Shown in pieces: positions 24,689 through 31,394 of a stretch of 38,789 nucleotides of DNA. Origin of the DNA: Sphingobacteriales bacterium (lineage in GTDB: Bacteria > Bacteroidota > Bacteroidia > Sphingobacteriales > Sphingobacteriaceae); NCBI GenBank assembly GCA_013298995.1, contig JAAFJW010000012.1, forward strand, positions 1 to 38,789, in the 5' to 3' direction. The notes under the pieces are model-generated. The model ran no database searches and was not told the origin of the DNA. It saw nothing but the letters and a program-made list of their open reading frames with translations. The position numbers were made by a program, and so were the translations under genes. Position 1 is the stretch's first letter; each line of letters begins with the position of its first letter.

Positions 24689-24729
24689 CAAAAAAGGGAG
24701 AATCAAGCCTTAGCTTAGTTCCCCCTTTT
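24689..24729 (-). terminator. Terminator for typA
   Basis: On the minus strand GGGGGAACTAAGC, a short loop and GCTTGATTCTCCC form an imperfect 13-bp stem, followed by six T residues. It begins about 22 nt after the typA stop. A T-rich run also flanks it on plus, so it may act both ways. Confidence 0.75.
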
Positions 24730-24750
24730 CTTTAAATAGGTGATAAAATT

Positions 24751-26562
24751 TTATTGATTTACAAATTTTTTGCCGTTTACTTTACGTTCGTTTTCGGTGA
24801 GGTAAATTTTACGTAAACGGATGCTTTGTGGTGTAACCTCTATGTATTCGTCGGCTTGTATATATTCCATACATTCTTCTAACGAAAATTTAATGGCTGG
24901 TGCAATACGTGTATTATCATCAGTACCCGAGGCCCGCATATTGGTTAATTGCTTGCCTTTGGTTACGTTTATTACCAAATCGTTATCGCGTATGTGCTCG
25001 CCCAATACTTGGCCTTCGTAAATATCCACACCTGGGTCCACAAAAAAGCGGCCTCTATCTTGCAGTTTATCAATGGCGTAAGCGGTAGTCATTCCTTTAT
25101 CCATTGATATTAAAACGCCATTTAAGCGGCCTGGTATGGGGCCTTTCCAAGGTTCGTAATCTTTAAAGCGGTGTGCCATAATGGCTTCTCCCGCCGTAGC
25201 GGTTAAAACATTGTTACGCAAGCCAATGATACCACGGGCAGGTATTTCAAATTCTAAGTGTTGCAAATCGCCTTTAGGCTCCATAATTAAAAGGTCGCCT
25301 TTGCGTTGTGTAACCAGCTCAATTACTTTACCCGATACTTCGCCAGGCACATCAACAATTAGGGTTTCTACAGGCTCGCATTTTACGCCATCAATCATTT
25401 TAACAATAACCTGTGGCTGACCTACTTGCATTTCGTAACCTTCGCGGCGCATGGTTTCGATAAGTACCGATAAGTGCAAAATGCCACGGCCGTAAACCAA
25501 GTAAGCATCTGGCGATTCGGTTTCTACCACCTTTAAGGCCAAGTTTTTTTCCATCTCTTTGAACAAACGCTCACGCAAACGTTGCGAGGTTACAAATTTG
25601 CCTTCTTTACCAAAAAATGGAGAGTTATTGATGGTGAACAACATGTTCATCGTAGGCTCATCAATATGGATAACTTCTAATTGCTCGGGTTCGTTAAAAT
25701 CGGCAATGGTATCGCCAATATCAAAACCATCGATACCTACCACGGCACAAATATCACCTGCCGATACTTCGGTAGCTTTTATCTTACCTAAACCCTCAAA
25801 GGTATAAAGTTCTTTAATGCGTGTTTTTACAATTTTACCGTCGCGTTTTACTAACGATACAGGCTGGTTTTCTTTAACCGTACCACGGGCAACACGGCCT
25901 ACGGCAATACGGCCAACAAAACTTGAGTATTCTAAAGAGGTAATTTGCATTTGCAAGGTTCCTTCGGATATTGGTGCTGGTGGGATGGTTTCTAAAATGG
26001 TATCCATCAGGGCAAAAATATCATCGGTTTTAACTTTCCAGTCTTTGCTCATCCAGCCTTGTTTTGACGAACCGTAAATTACAGGGAAATCCAATTGGTC
26101 TTCGGTGGCTTCGAGGTTAAAGAAAAGTTCAAAAATTTGTTCGTAAACTTCCTCGGGGCGGCAGTTTTCTTTATCTACTTTGTTTACTACCACAATCGGC
26201 TTTAAGCCTAATGCCAAAGCTTTCTGGGTTACAAAACGGGTTTGTGGCATGGCTCCTTCAAAGGCATCGCAAAGCAATAAAACGCCATCGGCCATTTTTA
26301 GTACACGCTCTACCTCGCCACCAAAATCGGCGTGACCAGGCGTATCAATAATGTTGATTTTAACGTCTTTGTACATTACCGATACGTTTTTGGATACAAT
26401 GGTTATACCACGTTCACGCTCTAGGTCGTTGTTATCTAATATTAGTTCGCCAGTTTTTTCGTTATCTCTAAAAATAGAGCAACTGTGTAAAATTTTATCA
26501 ACCAAGGTGGTTTTACCGTGGTCAACGTGAGCGATAATCGCTATATTTCTTATCTTTTGCAT
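24751..26562 (-). CDS. typA: Translational GTPase TypA/BipA
   Basis: A 603-residue protein starting at ATG. The GTPase domain shows [15 protein letters not shown] (G1), RGITIVSKN (G2), [14 protein letters not shown] (G3), [13 protein letters not shown] (G4) and [10 protein letters not shown] (G5). Domain II, the EF-G-like domains III and V ([53 protein letters not shown]) and the BipA-specific C-terminal domain ([33 protein letters not shown]) follow. It binds the ribosome and assists 50S assembly and growth under stress or cold. Length is normal. It has a -7-like promoter box and its own terminator, so it is probably monocistronic. Confidence 0.96.
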   Translation of the reverse strand: MQKIRNIAIIAHVDHGKTTLVDKILHSCSIFRDNEKTGELILDNNDLERERGITIVSKNVSVMYKDVKINIIDTPGHADFGGEVERVLKMADGVLLLCDAFEGAMPQTRFVTQKALALGLKPIVVVNKVDKENCRPEEVYEQIFELFFNLEATEDQLDFPVIYGSSKQGWMSKDWKVKTDDIFALMDTILETIPPAPISEGTLQMQITSLEYSSFVGRIAVGRVARGTVKENQPVSLVKRDGKIVKTRIKELYTFEGLGKIKATEVSAGDICAVVGIDGFDIGDTIADFNEPEQLEVIHIDEPTMNMLFTINNSPFFGKEGKFVTSQRLRERLFKEMEKNLALKVVETESPDAYLVYGRGILHLSVLIETMRREGYEMQVGQPQVIVKMIDGVKCEPVETLIVDVPGEVSGKVIELVTQRKGDLLIMEPKGDLQHLEFEIPARGIIGLRNNVLTATAGEAIMAHRFKDYEPWKGPIPGRLNGVLISMDKGMTTAYAIDKLQDRGRFFVDPGVDIYEGQVLGEHIRDNDLVINVTKGKQLTNMRASGTDDNTRIAPAIKFSLEECMEYIQADEYIEVTPQSIRLRKIYLTENERKVNGKKFVNQ

Positions 26563-26588
26563 TAAAATGATGCTTTGTAAATTTTTTG

Positions 26589-26596
26589 CAAAGTTA
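26589..26596 (-). promoter_or_regulatory. Candidate -7 box for typA
   Basis: TAACTTTG on the minus strand matches TAnnTTTG, 26 nt before the ATG. The -33 position carries TAG, not TTG. Confidence 0.45.
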
Positions 26597-26668
26597 TTGT
26601 TTTAATGTTAAAAAATACTACGAATGTGCAATGTGAATTTTTAATAGTTTGCTAAACTAAAAATACCT

Positions 26669-26676
26669 TATTTTTG
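26669..26676 (+). promoter_or_regulatory. Candidate -7 box for the small Cys-rich gene
   Basis: TATTTTTG matches TAnnTTTG, with a TTG 17 nt upstream (26649-26651). The ATG is 11 nt downstream, which supports the small gene being expressed. Confidence 0.5.
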
Positions 26677-26687
26677 TAGCATAATTA

Positions 26688-26834
26688 ATGATGCAAAACG
26701 TACTTGTAATACTTCTTTTTATTGCTGCCTTGGCTTATATTATACGGCTGATATGGAATACATTACACACACAAAAAGGCTGTGCAAGTAGCTGTACCAA
26801 GTGTAAGGTAGATTTTGGTACGCCTGAAAAATAA
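26688..26834 (+). CDS. Small Cys-rich membrane peptide (FeoB-associated type)
   Basis: A 48-codon ORF below the ORF-track cutoff. It encodes an N-terminal membrane helix (MQNVLVILLFIAALAYIIRLIW), a short basic linker, then GCASSCTKCKVDF with three closely spaced Cys. This layout, one helix plus a short Cys cluster, is that of the FeoB-associated Cys-rich membrane proteins of Bacteroidota. These usually lie next to feoB, but no feo gene is in the window. A consensus -7 box 11 nt upstream and location between two minus-strand genes support a real gene. The start could be ATG 26688 or the adjacent ATG 26691. Metal binding by the Cys cluster is inferred. Confidence 0.7.
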   Translation: MMQNVLVILLFIAALAYIIRLIWNTLHTQKGCASSCTKCKVDFGTPEK

Positions 26835-26855
26835 TAGTGTTTTTTTGAGATTATT

Positions 26856-27635
26856 TTAATGGGTAATTGAGGGCTGAGGGTTTAGTTTTTCCAATTTCTC
26901 AAACGCAATATCCATTAAGTCATAAGCCTCCCAACCCTCGAAATCAAAATGCCACCACTCGGCTTTAAAAATTTTGAAGCCGTTATTTGTCATCACTTGT
27001 TGCAAAATTTCTCGATTTTTTAAAACGTTTTTGGGTAGGTTGGCGTAATCGGCGTAAGCCATATTTAAAAAACTATCGTAAGGGGTGGGCATGGCTAGTT
27101 CGTTGCCTGTTTTTAAATCAATTAAGGTTATATCAACAGCGCAGCCTCGGTTATGGCGTGAGCCTTTTTCGGGGTTGGCTACAAATTCTTTTTTATTGTT
27201 GGGGGTAATGTTCCAAAATTTTACGGTTACCCGATAGGGGCGGTAGGCATCGTAAATTTTTAAACCCAAACCCTGTTTGGCCAAGGTTTGTTGTATTTTT
27301 TGTAATGCCATAACTACGGGTTTGCGGGCAAAAGCTCGGCTACTTTTATATACGGCAGTACCTGTAAAATTATTTTTGGTGGCGTACCTAATATCAAGCA
27401 CCATGCTGGGGATATTTTTTTTTATATCTAGCAAGGCAAAATTGGGGTTTAATGCTATTTGTTTTTTATAGTAACTGCTTGATGAAACAATTCTTAACTG
27501 GCTTGTTTTTTTAAGATTATTGCCACAAGAAAGTATAAAAATGAGTACAACAAAGCCAAGTTGTGCAAACTTAATTTTCTTTGGGCAGGTATGCCACCTC
27601 TTTTTCAACAATTGTTTGTTCAACATATACTGCAT
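26856..27635 (-). CDS. D-alanyl-D-alanine dipeptidase (VanX/DdpX-like), lipoprotein
   Basis: A 259-residue M15D metallopeptidase. A hydrophobic segment ending in LIFILSCGNN gives a lipobox near residue 37, so the enzyme is probably lipid-anchored in the cell envelope. Zinc and catalytic motifs are GSRHNRGCAVDITLID (SxHxxGxAxD) and EWWHFDF (ExxH). YRPYRVTVKFWNI and MVLDIRYATKNNFTG are also typical. VanX-type enzymes hydrolyse D-Ala-D-Ala; in non-resistant bacteria they serve in peptidoglycan recycling. The start at 27635 overlaps the upstream yihY gene by 65 nt; Met4 (27626) is an alternative, but both precede a long basic N-region, so the start is uncertain. No vanH/vanA genes are near. Confidence 0.88.
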   Translation of the reverse strand: MQYMLNKQLLKKRWHTCPKKIKFAQLGFVVLIFILSCGNNLKKTSQLRIVSSSSYYKKQIALNPNFALLDIKKNIPSMVLDIRYATKNNFTGTAVYKSSRAFARKPVVMALQKIQQTLAKQGLGLKIYDAYRPYRVTVKFWNITPNNKKEFVANPEKGSRHNRGCAVDITLIDLKTGNELAMPTPYDSFLNMAYADYANLPKNVLKNREILQQVMTNNGFKIFKAEWWHFDFEGWEAYDLMDIAFEKLEKLNPQPSITH

Positions 27636-28509
27636 GTTTTGATGGTTTTATTTTGCCGCCATAGCTGTGTGCATATACCTGCGTAAACTCGGCACCAAAG
27701 TATAAAATAGCTGCCGAATAATATACCCACACAATAACTAGTAAAAACGAGCCTGCCGCACCATACACCGAAGCGATGGACGAACTTTCGATATACAGGC
27801 CTATAACATATTTGCCCAGCATAAAAAGTAAGGAGGTAAAAACGGCGCCTGCCCTAACATCTTTCCATTCTATTTCTACATCGGGCAGTATTTTGTAAAT
27901 AATACTAAACAGGGCTACAAGTACCAGTAGGGTTATCCCTTGGTTTAGTAGTACAATAATGAGGAGGGTAATATCGGGCAAAAAGCGGGTTAAAATACTA
28001 CTAAGGGCTAGTACAAGGCCGTTTATAATGAGCGATACAATCAATAAAAAACCTAGGCTGGCCACCATCGAGAGGGATAAAACACGGTCGATAATTAGTT
28101 TTACCCAGCCTCGTTTTGCTTTTGCTTTTACTCGCCAAATAAGGTTTATAGAATCTTGTATTTCGATAAAAACCCCCGATGCTCCTATCATTAACGTAAT
28201 TACGCCAGTAATAATGGCAAAAGTACCTTTGCCCGATAGCTGCATTTGTTTTAAAATTTCTTGTACTTGGGCGGCCGATTTGTTACCAATAAAATCGTTT
28301 AACTGTGAAAAAACTTTGCCCTGTATGGCTTCTTGCCCATAAAAAATCCCGGTAACGGCTATTAAAACTATTAACATAGGTGCGATAGAAAATATGGTAT
28401 AATAAGCTAATGCTGCACTTAGTTTTAAGCCTCTATCGTCGGTAAAGCGGGTGTAGGTTTGCTGTAAAAGTGGCAATATGTTTTTTATGGATTTTAATGT
28501 TTTACGCAT
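27571..28509 (-). CDS. YihY/BrkB-family inner membrane protein
   Basis: A 312-residue protein starting at ATG. DRGLKLSAALAYYTIFSIAPMLIVLIAV is the conserved first transmembrane segment of the YihY/UPF0761 family. GASGVFIEIQDSINLIWRVK and the later helices (LSMVASLGFLLIVSLIINGLVLAL; LLIIVLLNQGITLLVLVALFSIIY; GAAGSFLLVIVWVYYSAAILYFGAEFTQVYA) give about six helices. The family was once called ribonuclease BN by mistake; its role is unclear, and a transport or envelope function is assumed. The C-terminal tail is charged and cytoplasmic. Its 3' end overlaps the VanX-like gene by 65 nt, so the two are probably one transcript. Confidence 0.9.
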   Translation of the reverse strand: MRKTLKSIKNILPLLQQTYTRFTDDRGLKLSAALAYYTIFSIAPMLIVLIAVTGIFYGQEAIQGKVFSQLNDFIGNKSAAQVQEILKQMQLSGKGTFAIITGVITLMIGASGVFIEIQDSINLIWRVKAKAKRGWVKLIIDRVLSLSMVASLGFLLIVSLIINGLVLALSSILTRFLPDITLLIIVLLNQGITLLVLVALFSIIYKILPDVEIEWKDVRAGAVFTSLLFMLGKYVIGLYIESSSIASVYGAAGSFLLVIVWVYYSAAILYFGAEFTQVYAHSYGGKIKPSKHAVYVEQTIVEKEVAYLPKEN

Positions 28510-28595
28510 CGCTGTTTTTGTTTACAATAGGGTACATTGTTTTGGTAAGATGGTATTTAACAGCAAATAAAAACTAATTTTGCGGTTATTACCTA

Positions 28596-29552
28596 TCAAA
28601 AAATAGCTTCGGCTATTTGCTTGGTTTGGTCGGGCTTGCCCATGGTATAAAAGTGTAATACAGGTACGCCAAATTCGATTAATTCTTTGCATTGTTTAAT
28701 CATAAACTCGGTACCTATTTGTTTTACATCTTTGGTGGTTTTGCAATCTTGTATGGCTTCGCTTAGGTCTTCGGGCAGGTCGATATGAAAAATTTTGGGT
28801 AAAGCAACCAACTGGCCTAGTGCGCTAATAGGCTTTAAACCAGGTATAATGGGTACGTTGATATCGTTTTGGCGACATTTTTTTACAAAGTCGAAATATT
28901 TTTGGTTATCAAAAAACATTTGGGTAACAATAAACTCGGCTCCCATATCTACTTTTTGTTTTAGGTATTTAAAGTCGGTTTTAAGGTTTGGGGCTTCAAA
29001 ATGTTTTTCGGGGTAACCCGCTACGCCAATACAAAAATCGCTTTTGTCATTGCTTTCAATATCTTCGTGTAAAAATTTCCCCGAGTTGTGGTCTTTTACG
29101 TGTTGCAATAAATCGGTAGCGTAATTGTGGCCATTGGGTGTAGGTACAAAATTGGCATCGGCTTTGCGGGCATCGCCACGCAATACCAGCACATTATCGA
29201 TACCTAAAAACTGCATATCTATCAATGCGTTTTCGGTTTCTTCTTTGGTAAAGCCGCCACAAATTAAATGTGGTACAGCATCTACTTTATATTTATTGAT
29301 AATGGCAGCACATATTGCAATAGTACCTGGGCGTTTTCGGTACGATACTTTTTCGAGTAGGCCGTTTTCTTTTTGCTTGTAAATATAATCTTCGCGTAGC
29401 GATGTAACATCAATAAAAGGTGGCTTAAACTCCATCAGCGGGTCTATTGCATCGTAAATCCATTGAATGCTTTGGCCCTTTACGGGAGGTAATAATTCGA
29501 AAGAAAATAGGGTTTTGCCTTTGGCATTTTTTATGTGCTCGGTAATTTTCAT
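28596..29552 (-). CDS. metF: 5,10-methylenetetrahydrofolate reductase
   Basis: A 318-residue flavoenzyme starting at ATG. It reduces 5,10-methylene-THF to 5-methyl-THF, feeding methionine synthesis. TLFSFELLPPVKGQ holds the catalytic Glu region of the TIM barrel. AVPHLICGGFTKEETENALIDM, NVLVLRGDARK, FCIGVAGYPEKHFEA, FIVTQMFFDNQKYFDFV and PIIPGLKPIS follow in the normal order. Length matches other bacterial MetF. It stands alone: metH is not in the window and no SAM riboswitch was recognised upstream. A TACATTTG box at 29578-29585 with a distant TTG (24 nt) is a weak promoter. Confidence 0.95.
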   Translation of the reverse strand: MKITEHIKNAKGKTLFSFELLPPVKGQSIQWIYDAIDPLMEFKPPFIDVTSLREDYIYKQKENGLLEKVSYRKRPGTIAICAAIINKYKVDAVPHLICGGFTKEETENALIDMQFLGIDNVLVLRGDARKADANFVPTPNGHNYATDLLQHVKDHNSGKFLHEDIESNDKSDFCIGVAGYPEKHFEAPNLKTDFKYLKQKVDMGAEFIVTQMFFDNQKYFDFVKKCRQNDINVPIIPGLKPISALGQLVALPKIFHIDLPEDLSEAIQDCKTTKDVKQIGTEFMIKQCKELIEFGVPVLHFYTMGKPDQTKQIAEAIF

Positions 29553-29577
29553 TTTTAAATTCTTTTTTTTTTGCCCC

Positions 29578-29585
29578 CAAATGTA
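29578..29585 (-). promoter_or_regulatory. Candidate -7 box for metF
   Basis: TACATTTG on minus matches TAnnTTTG, 25 nt before the ATG. The only TTG upstream is 24 nt away, beyond the usual 19-21. Confidence 0.35.
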
Positions 29586-29685
29586 GGACTATTTGGGTGC
29601 TAAAGTAGGCAAAAATGATAGATATTTAAGCCTTTGGGTTTAGAGTTTCTGCGTTTTTTAAAAATGAGAGGGGTAAAAAAACAAT

Positions 29686-30264
29686 CTAAAATTTTACTTT
29701 AAAAGTTTTGCGGTGGTAGGGGCTAAAGCCATGTTGTAATACCATTTTACGATGATGAGCAGTGGGGTAACCTTTGTTTTGTTGCCAATTGTACTGGGGC
29801 TGTTGCAGGTGTAGTTGCTGCATATAATCATCCCGGTAGGTTTTGGCTAAAATTGATGCTGCTGCAATCGAAAAATATTTACCATCGCCTTTTACAATAC
29901 ACTGGTGGGGTATATTTTGGTAAGCTGTAAACCTATTACCATCCACGATTATAAATTGGGGGCGGGTTTTTAGCTTATCTAATGCCCTGTGCATAGCCAG
30001 CAACGATGCGTTTAAAATATTTATTTCATCAATTTCTTGATGGCTTACTTGCGCTACGGCAAAAGCAATGGCTTGTTTTTCTATCTGGCTGCGGAGTAAA
30101 AAACGGTCGCTTTCTTTTATTTTTTTCGAATCGTTTAATAAAGGGTGGCAAAAATTTTGTGGCAAAATAACGGCTGCTGCAAATACAGGGCCAGCTAGGC
30201 ATCCTCGGCCAGCTTCGTCGCAGCCAGCTTCTATAAGGCTATTTTGGTAAAAGGGTAAAAGCAT
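29686..30264 (-). CDS. rnhB: Ribonuclease HII
   Basis: A 192-residue enzyme starting at ATG. It cuts the RNA strand of RNA-DNA hybrids and removes single ribonucleotides from DNA. GCDEAGRGCLAGPVFAAAVIL carries the first two catalytic acids (Asp, Glu) and the GRG motif that senses the RNA-DNA junction. FIIVDGNRF (third acid) and KGDGKYFSIAAASILAKTYRD (fourth acid region) follow. NKGYPTAHHRKMVLQHGFSPYHRKTFK is the usual C-terminus. Length is normal for RNase HII. No consensus promoter lies just upstream. A TAGTTTTG box at 30396-30403 on minus falls inside the 18-bp inverted-repeat element and could serve this gene. Confidence 0.95.
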   Translation of the reverse strand: MLLPFYQNSLIEAGCDEAGRGCLAGPVFAAAVILPQNFCHPLLNDSKKIKESDRFLLRSQIEKQAIAFAVAQVSHQEIDEINILNASLLAMHRALDKLKTRPQFIIVDGNRFTAYQNIPHQCIVKGDGKYFSIAAASILAKTYRDDYMQQLHLQQPQYNWQQNKGYPTAHHRKMVLQHGFSPYHRKTFKVKF

Positions 30265-30325
30265 TGGGGGCTAATTAAAAAAACACTTACAATAATACTA
30301 TTGTTTTTTATAAATAACGGCTTTC

Positions 30326-30434
30326 GGTTTGGCAAAAGTGGCGATTTTCACCGCAAAATGCTACTATGAACAACTAACCTTTGACTAACCAAAAACAAAA
30401 CTAAAGAGCACAGATACGCCACTTTTGCCAAACC
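30326..30434. repeat. 18-bp perfect inverted repeat flanking 73 bp
   Basis: GGTTTGGCAAAAGTGGCG (30326-30343) and its exact reverse complement (30417-30434) bound a 73-bp AT-rich core. It fills most of the gap between higA and rnhB. Arms of this length and spacing are MITE-like; a terminator is less likely since no T-tract follows either arm. Confidence 0.85.
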
Positions 30435-30464
30435 TAGTATGAGGGTATTTTTTTCCTTAGGTAC

Positions 30465-30764
30465 TTAAATTCTTATTGATAAATCTAATTGTCCGCCTAA
30501 TCCGAACTCGACAATTTTTTGTAAAGTCGAAATTCTCACCTCTTTCAAATTATTTTCTATTCTTGAAATGTATGATTTTGTTGTTCCACATTTTTTCGCT
30601 AATTGCTCTTGTGTTAAACCTTTTTCTATTCTGGCATTATGTATCATGGCTCCTAGCTTAAATTGTTCATAGCCTTTTTCATATTCGTCTCTTGCTTGAG
30701 TACCACGAACCCCAAAATGTTTGTCTTTATAGCTAGATAAAGTTGTTATATTTTTTTGTTTCAT
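30465..30764 (-). CDS. higA: HTH (XRE-type) antitoxin, HigA-like
   Basis: A 99-residue protein starting at ATG. Residues 36-95 (LGAMIHNARIEKGLTQEQLAKKCGTTKSYISRIENNLKEVRISTLQKIVE) form a Cro/CI-type helix-turn-helix domain. It is the second gene of the pair: its ATG overlaps the toxin stop in an ATGA. HigA-type antitoxins bind and neutralise HigB and repress the operon promoter. The N-terminal 35 residues (KNITTLSSYKDKHFGVRGTQARDEYEKGYEQFK) are the likely toxin-binding part. Neutralisation and autorepression are inferred from the family. Confidence 0.88.
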   Translation of the reverse strand: MKQKNITTLSSYKDKHFGVRGTQARDEYEKGYEQFKLGAMIHNARIEKGLTQEQLAKKCGTTKSYISRIENNLKEVRISTLQKIVEFGLGGQLDLSIRI

Positions 30765-31135
30765 TGTTTAAGTTTTTTTTTGTTTGTATTTTTTTCCATT
30801 TCATATTCAGTTTTAATTTTCAAGGCTTTTTCAATTTCTTTTTTCGGGGTTTTCTGTGTCTTCTTTTGAAAACCATTTGCAAGTACTATTAATTTGCCTT
30901 CATCAAAAAATGAAAATATTCTAAATATGTCGCTGCCCTGTTGTATTCTAACTTCATAAAGCCCATCTGTGTTTTCTAAATGTTTTAGATATGTCTCGGG
31001 AATAATTTCTAATTCTTCTAACAAGTCGATTATCCATAAAATTTTTGTTTGAACCTTTAGTCTTTGAATTTTGAAAAAGTCATCAAAATGATTTTTATAA
31101 AATATTACAGTTCTTACTAAATTTTTTTGTTCCAC
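30761..31135 (-). CDS. higB: RelE/HigB-type toxin (Gp49-like)
   Basis: A 124-residue protein. The start is GTG (31133-31135); an ATG two bases upstream is out of frame. GLYEVRIQQGSDIFRIFSFFDEGKLIVLANGFQKKTQKTPKKEIEKALKIK matches the phage-derived Gp49-like/HigB group of the RelE superfamily, which cut mRNA on the ribosome. The usual basic residues (R in YEVRI, R in IFRIF, KKTQKTP) are present, so it looks active. The toxin comes first and overlaps the antitoxin by 4 nt, the order typical of higBA. A consensus promoter ends 4 nt before the GTG. Confidence 0.88.
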   Translation of the reverse strand: MEQKNLVRTVIFYKNHFDDFFKIQRLKVQTKILWIIDLLEELEIIPETYLKHLENTDGLYEVRIQQGSDIFRIFSFFDEGKLIVLANGFQKKTQKTPKKEIEKALKIKTEYEMEKNTNKKKLKQ

Positions 31136-31139
31136 ATAG

Positions 31140-31169
31140 CAAATATACGGCGGTTTCCCATAAGTGCAA
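31140..31169 (-). promoter_or_regulatory. Consensus promoter of the higBA operon
   Basis: On minus, TTG (31167-31169), exactly 19 nt, then TATATTTG (31140-31147). This is a full match to the Bacteroidota consensus. The box ends only 4 nt before the GTG start of higB. Confidence 0.75.
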
Positions 31170-31394
31170 CTTCAATTAAAAATTATCAATAATTTAAGAG
31201 CGTCAAATAAAAATACGCCCAACACACATATCTGCACAAAGCATATTATTTTATACCTAAAATCAGCATTTCTCCCCTAAGCCCACTTAACCCAATTTAG
31301 CTTATCATTTAATTTTGTTTCAATTATTTAACATAAAAACACCAATCACAAAATTAGAATTGTATTTTTAGCCCCGTACAATAATTGCAACAAT

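Noticed and set aside
30326-30434. Inverted repeat as an integron attC site
   Set aside because: The arms lack the RYYYAAC/GTTRRRY core pattern and no integrase is nearby.
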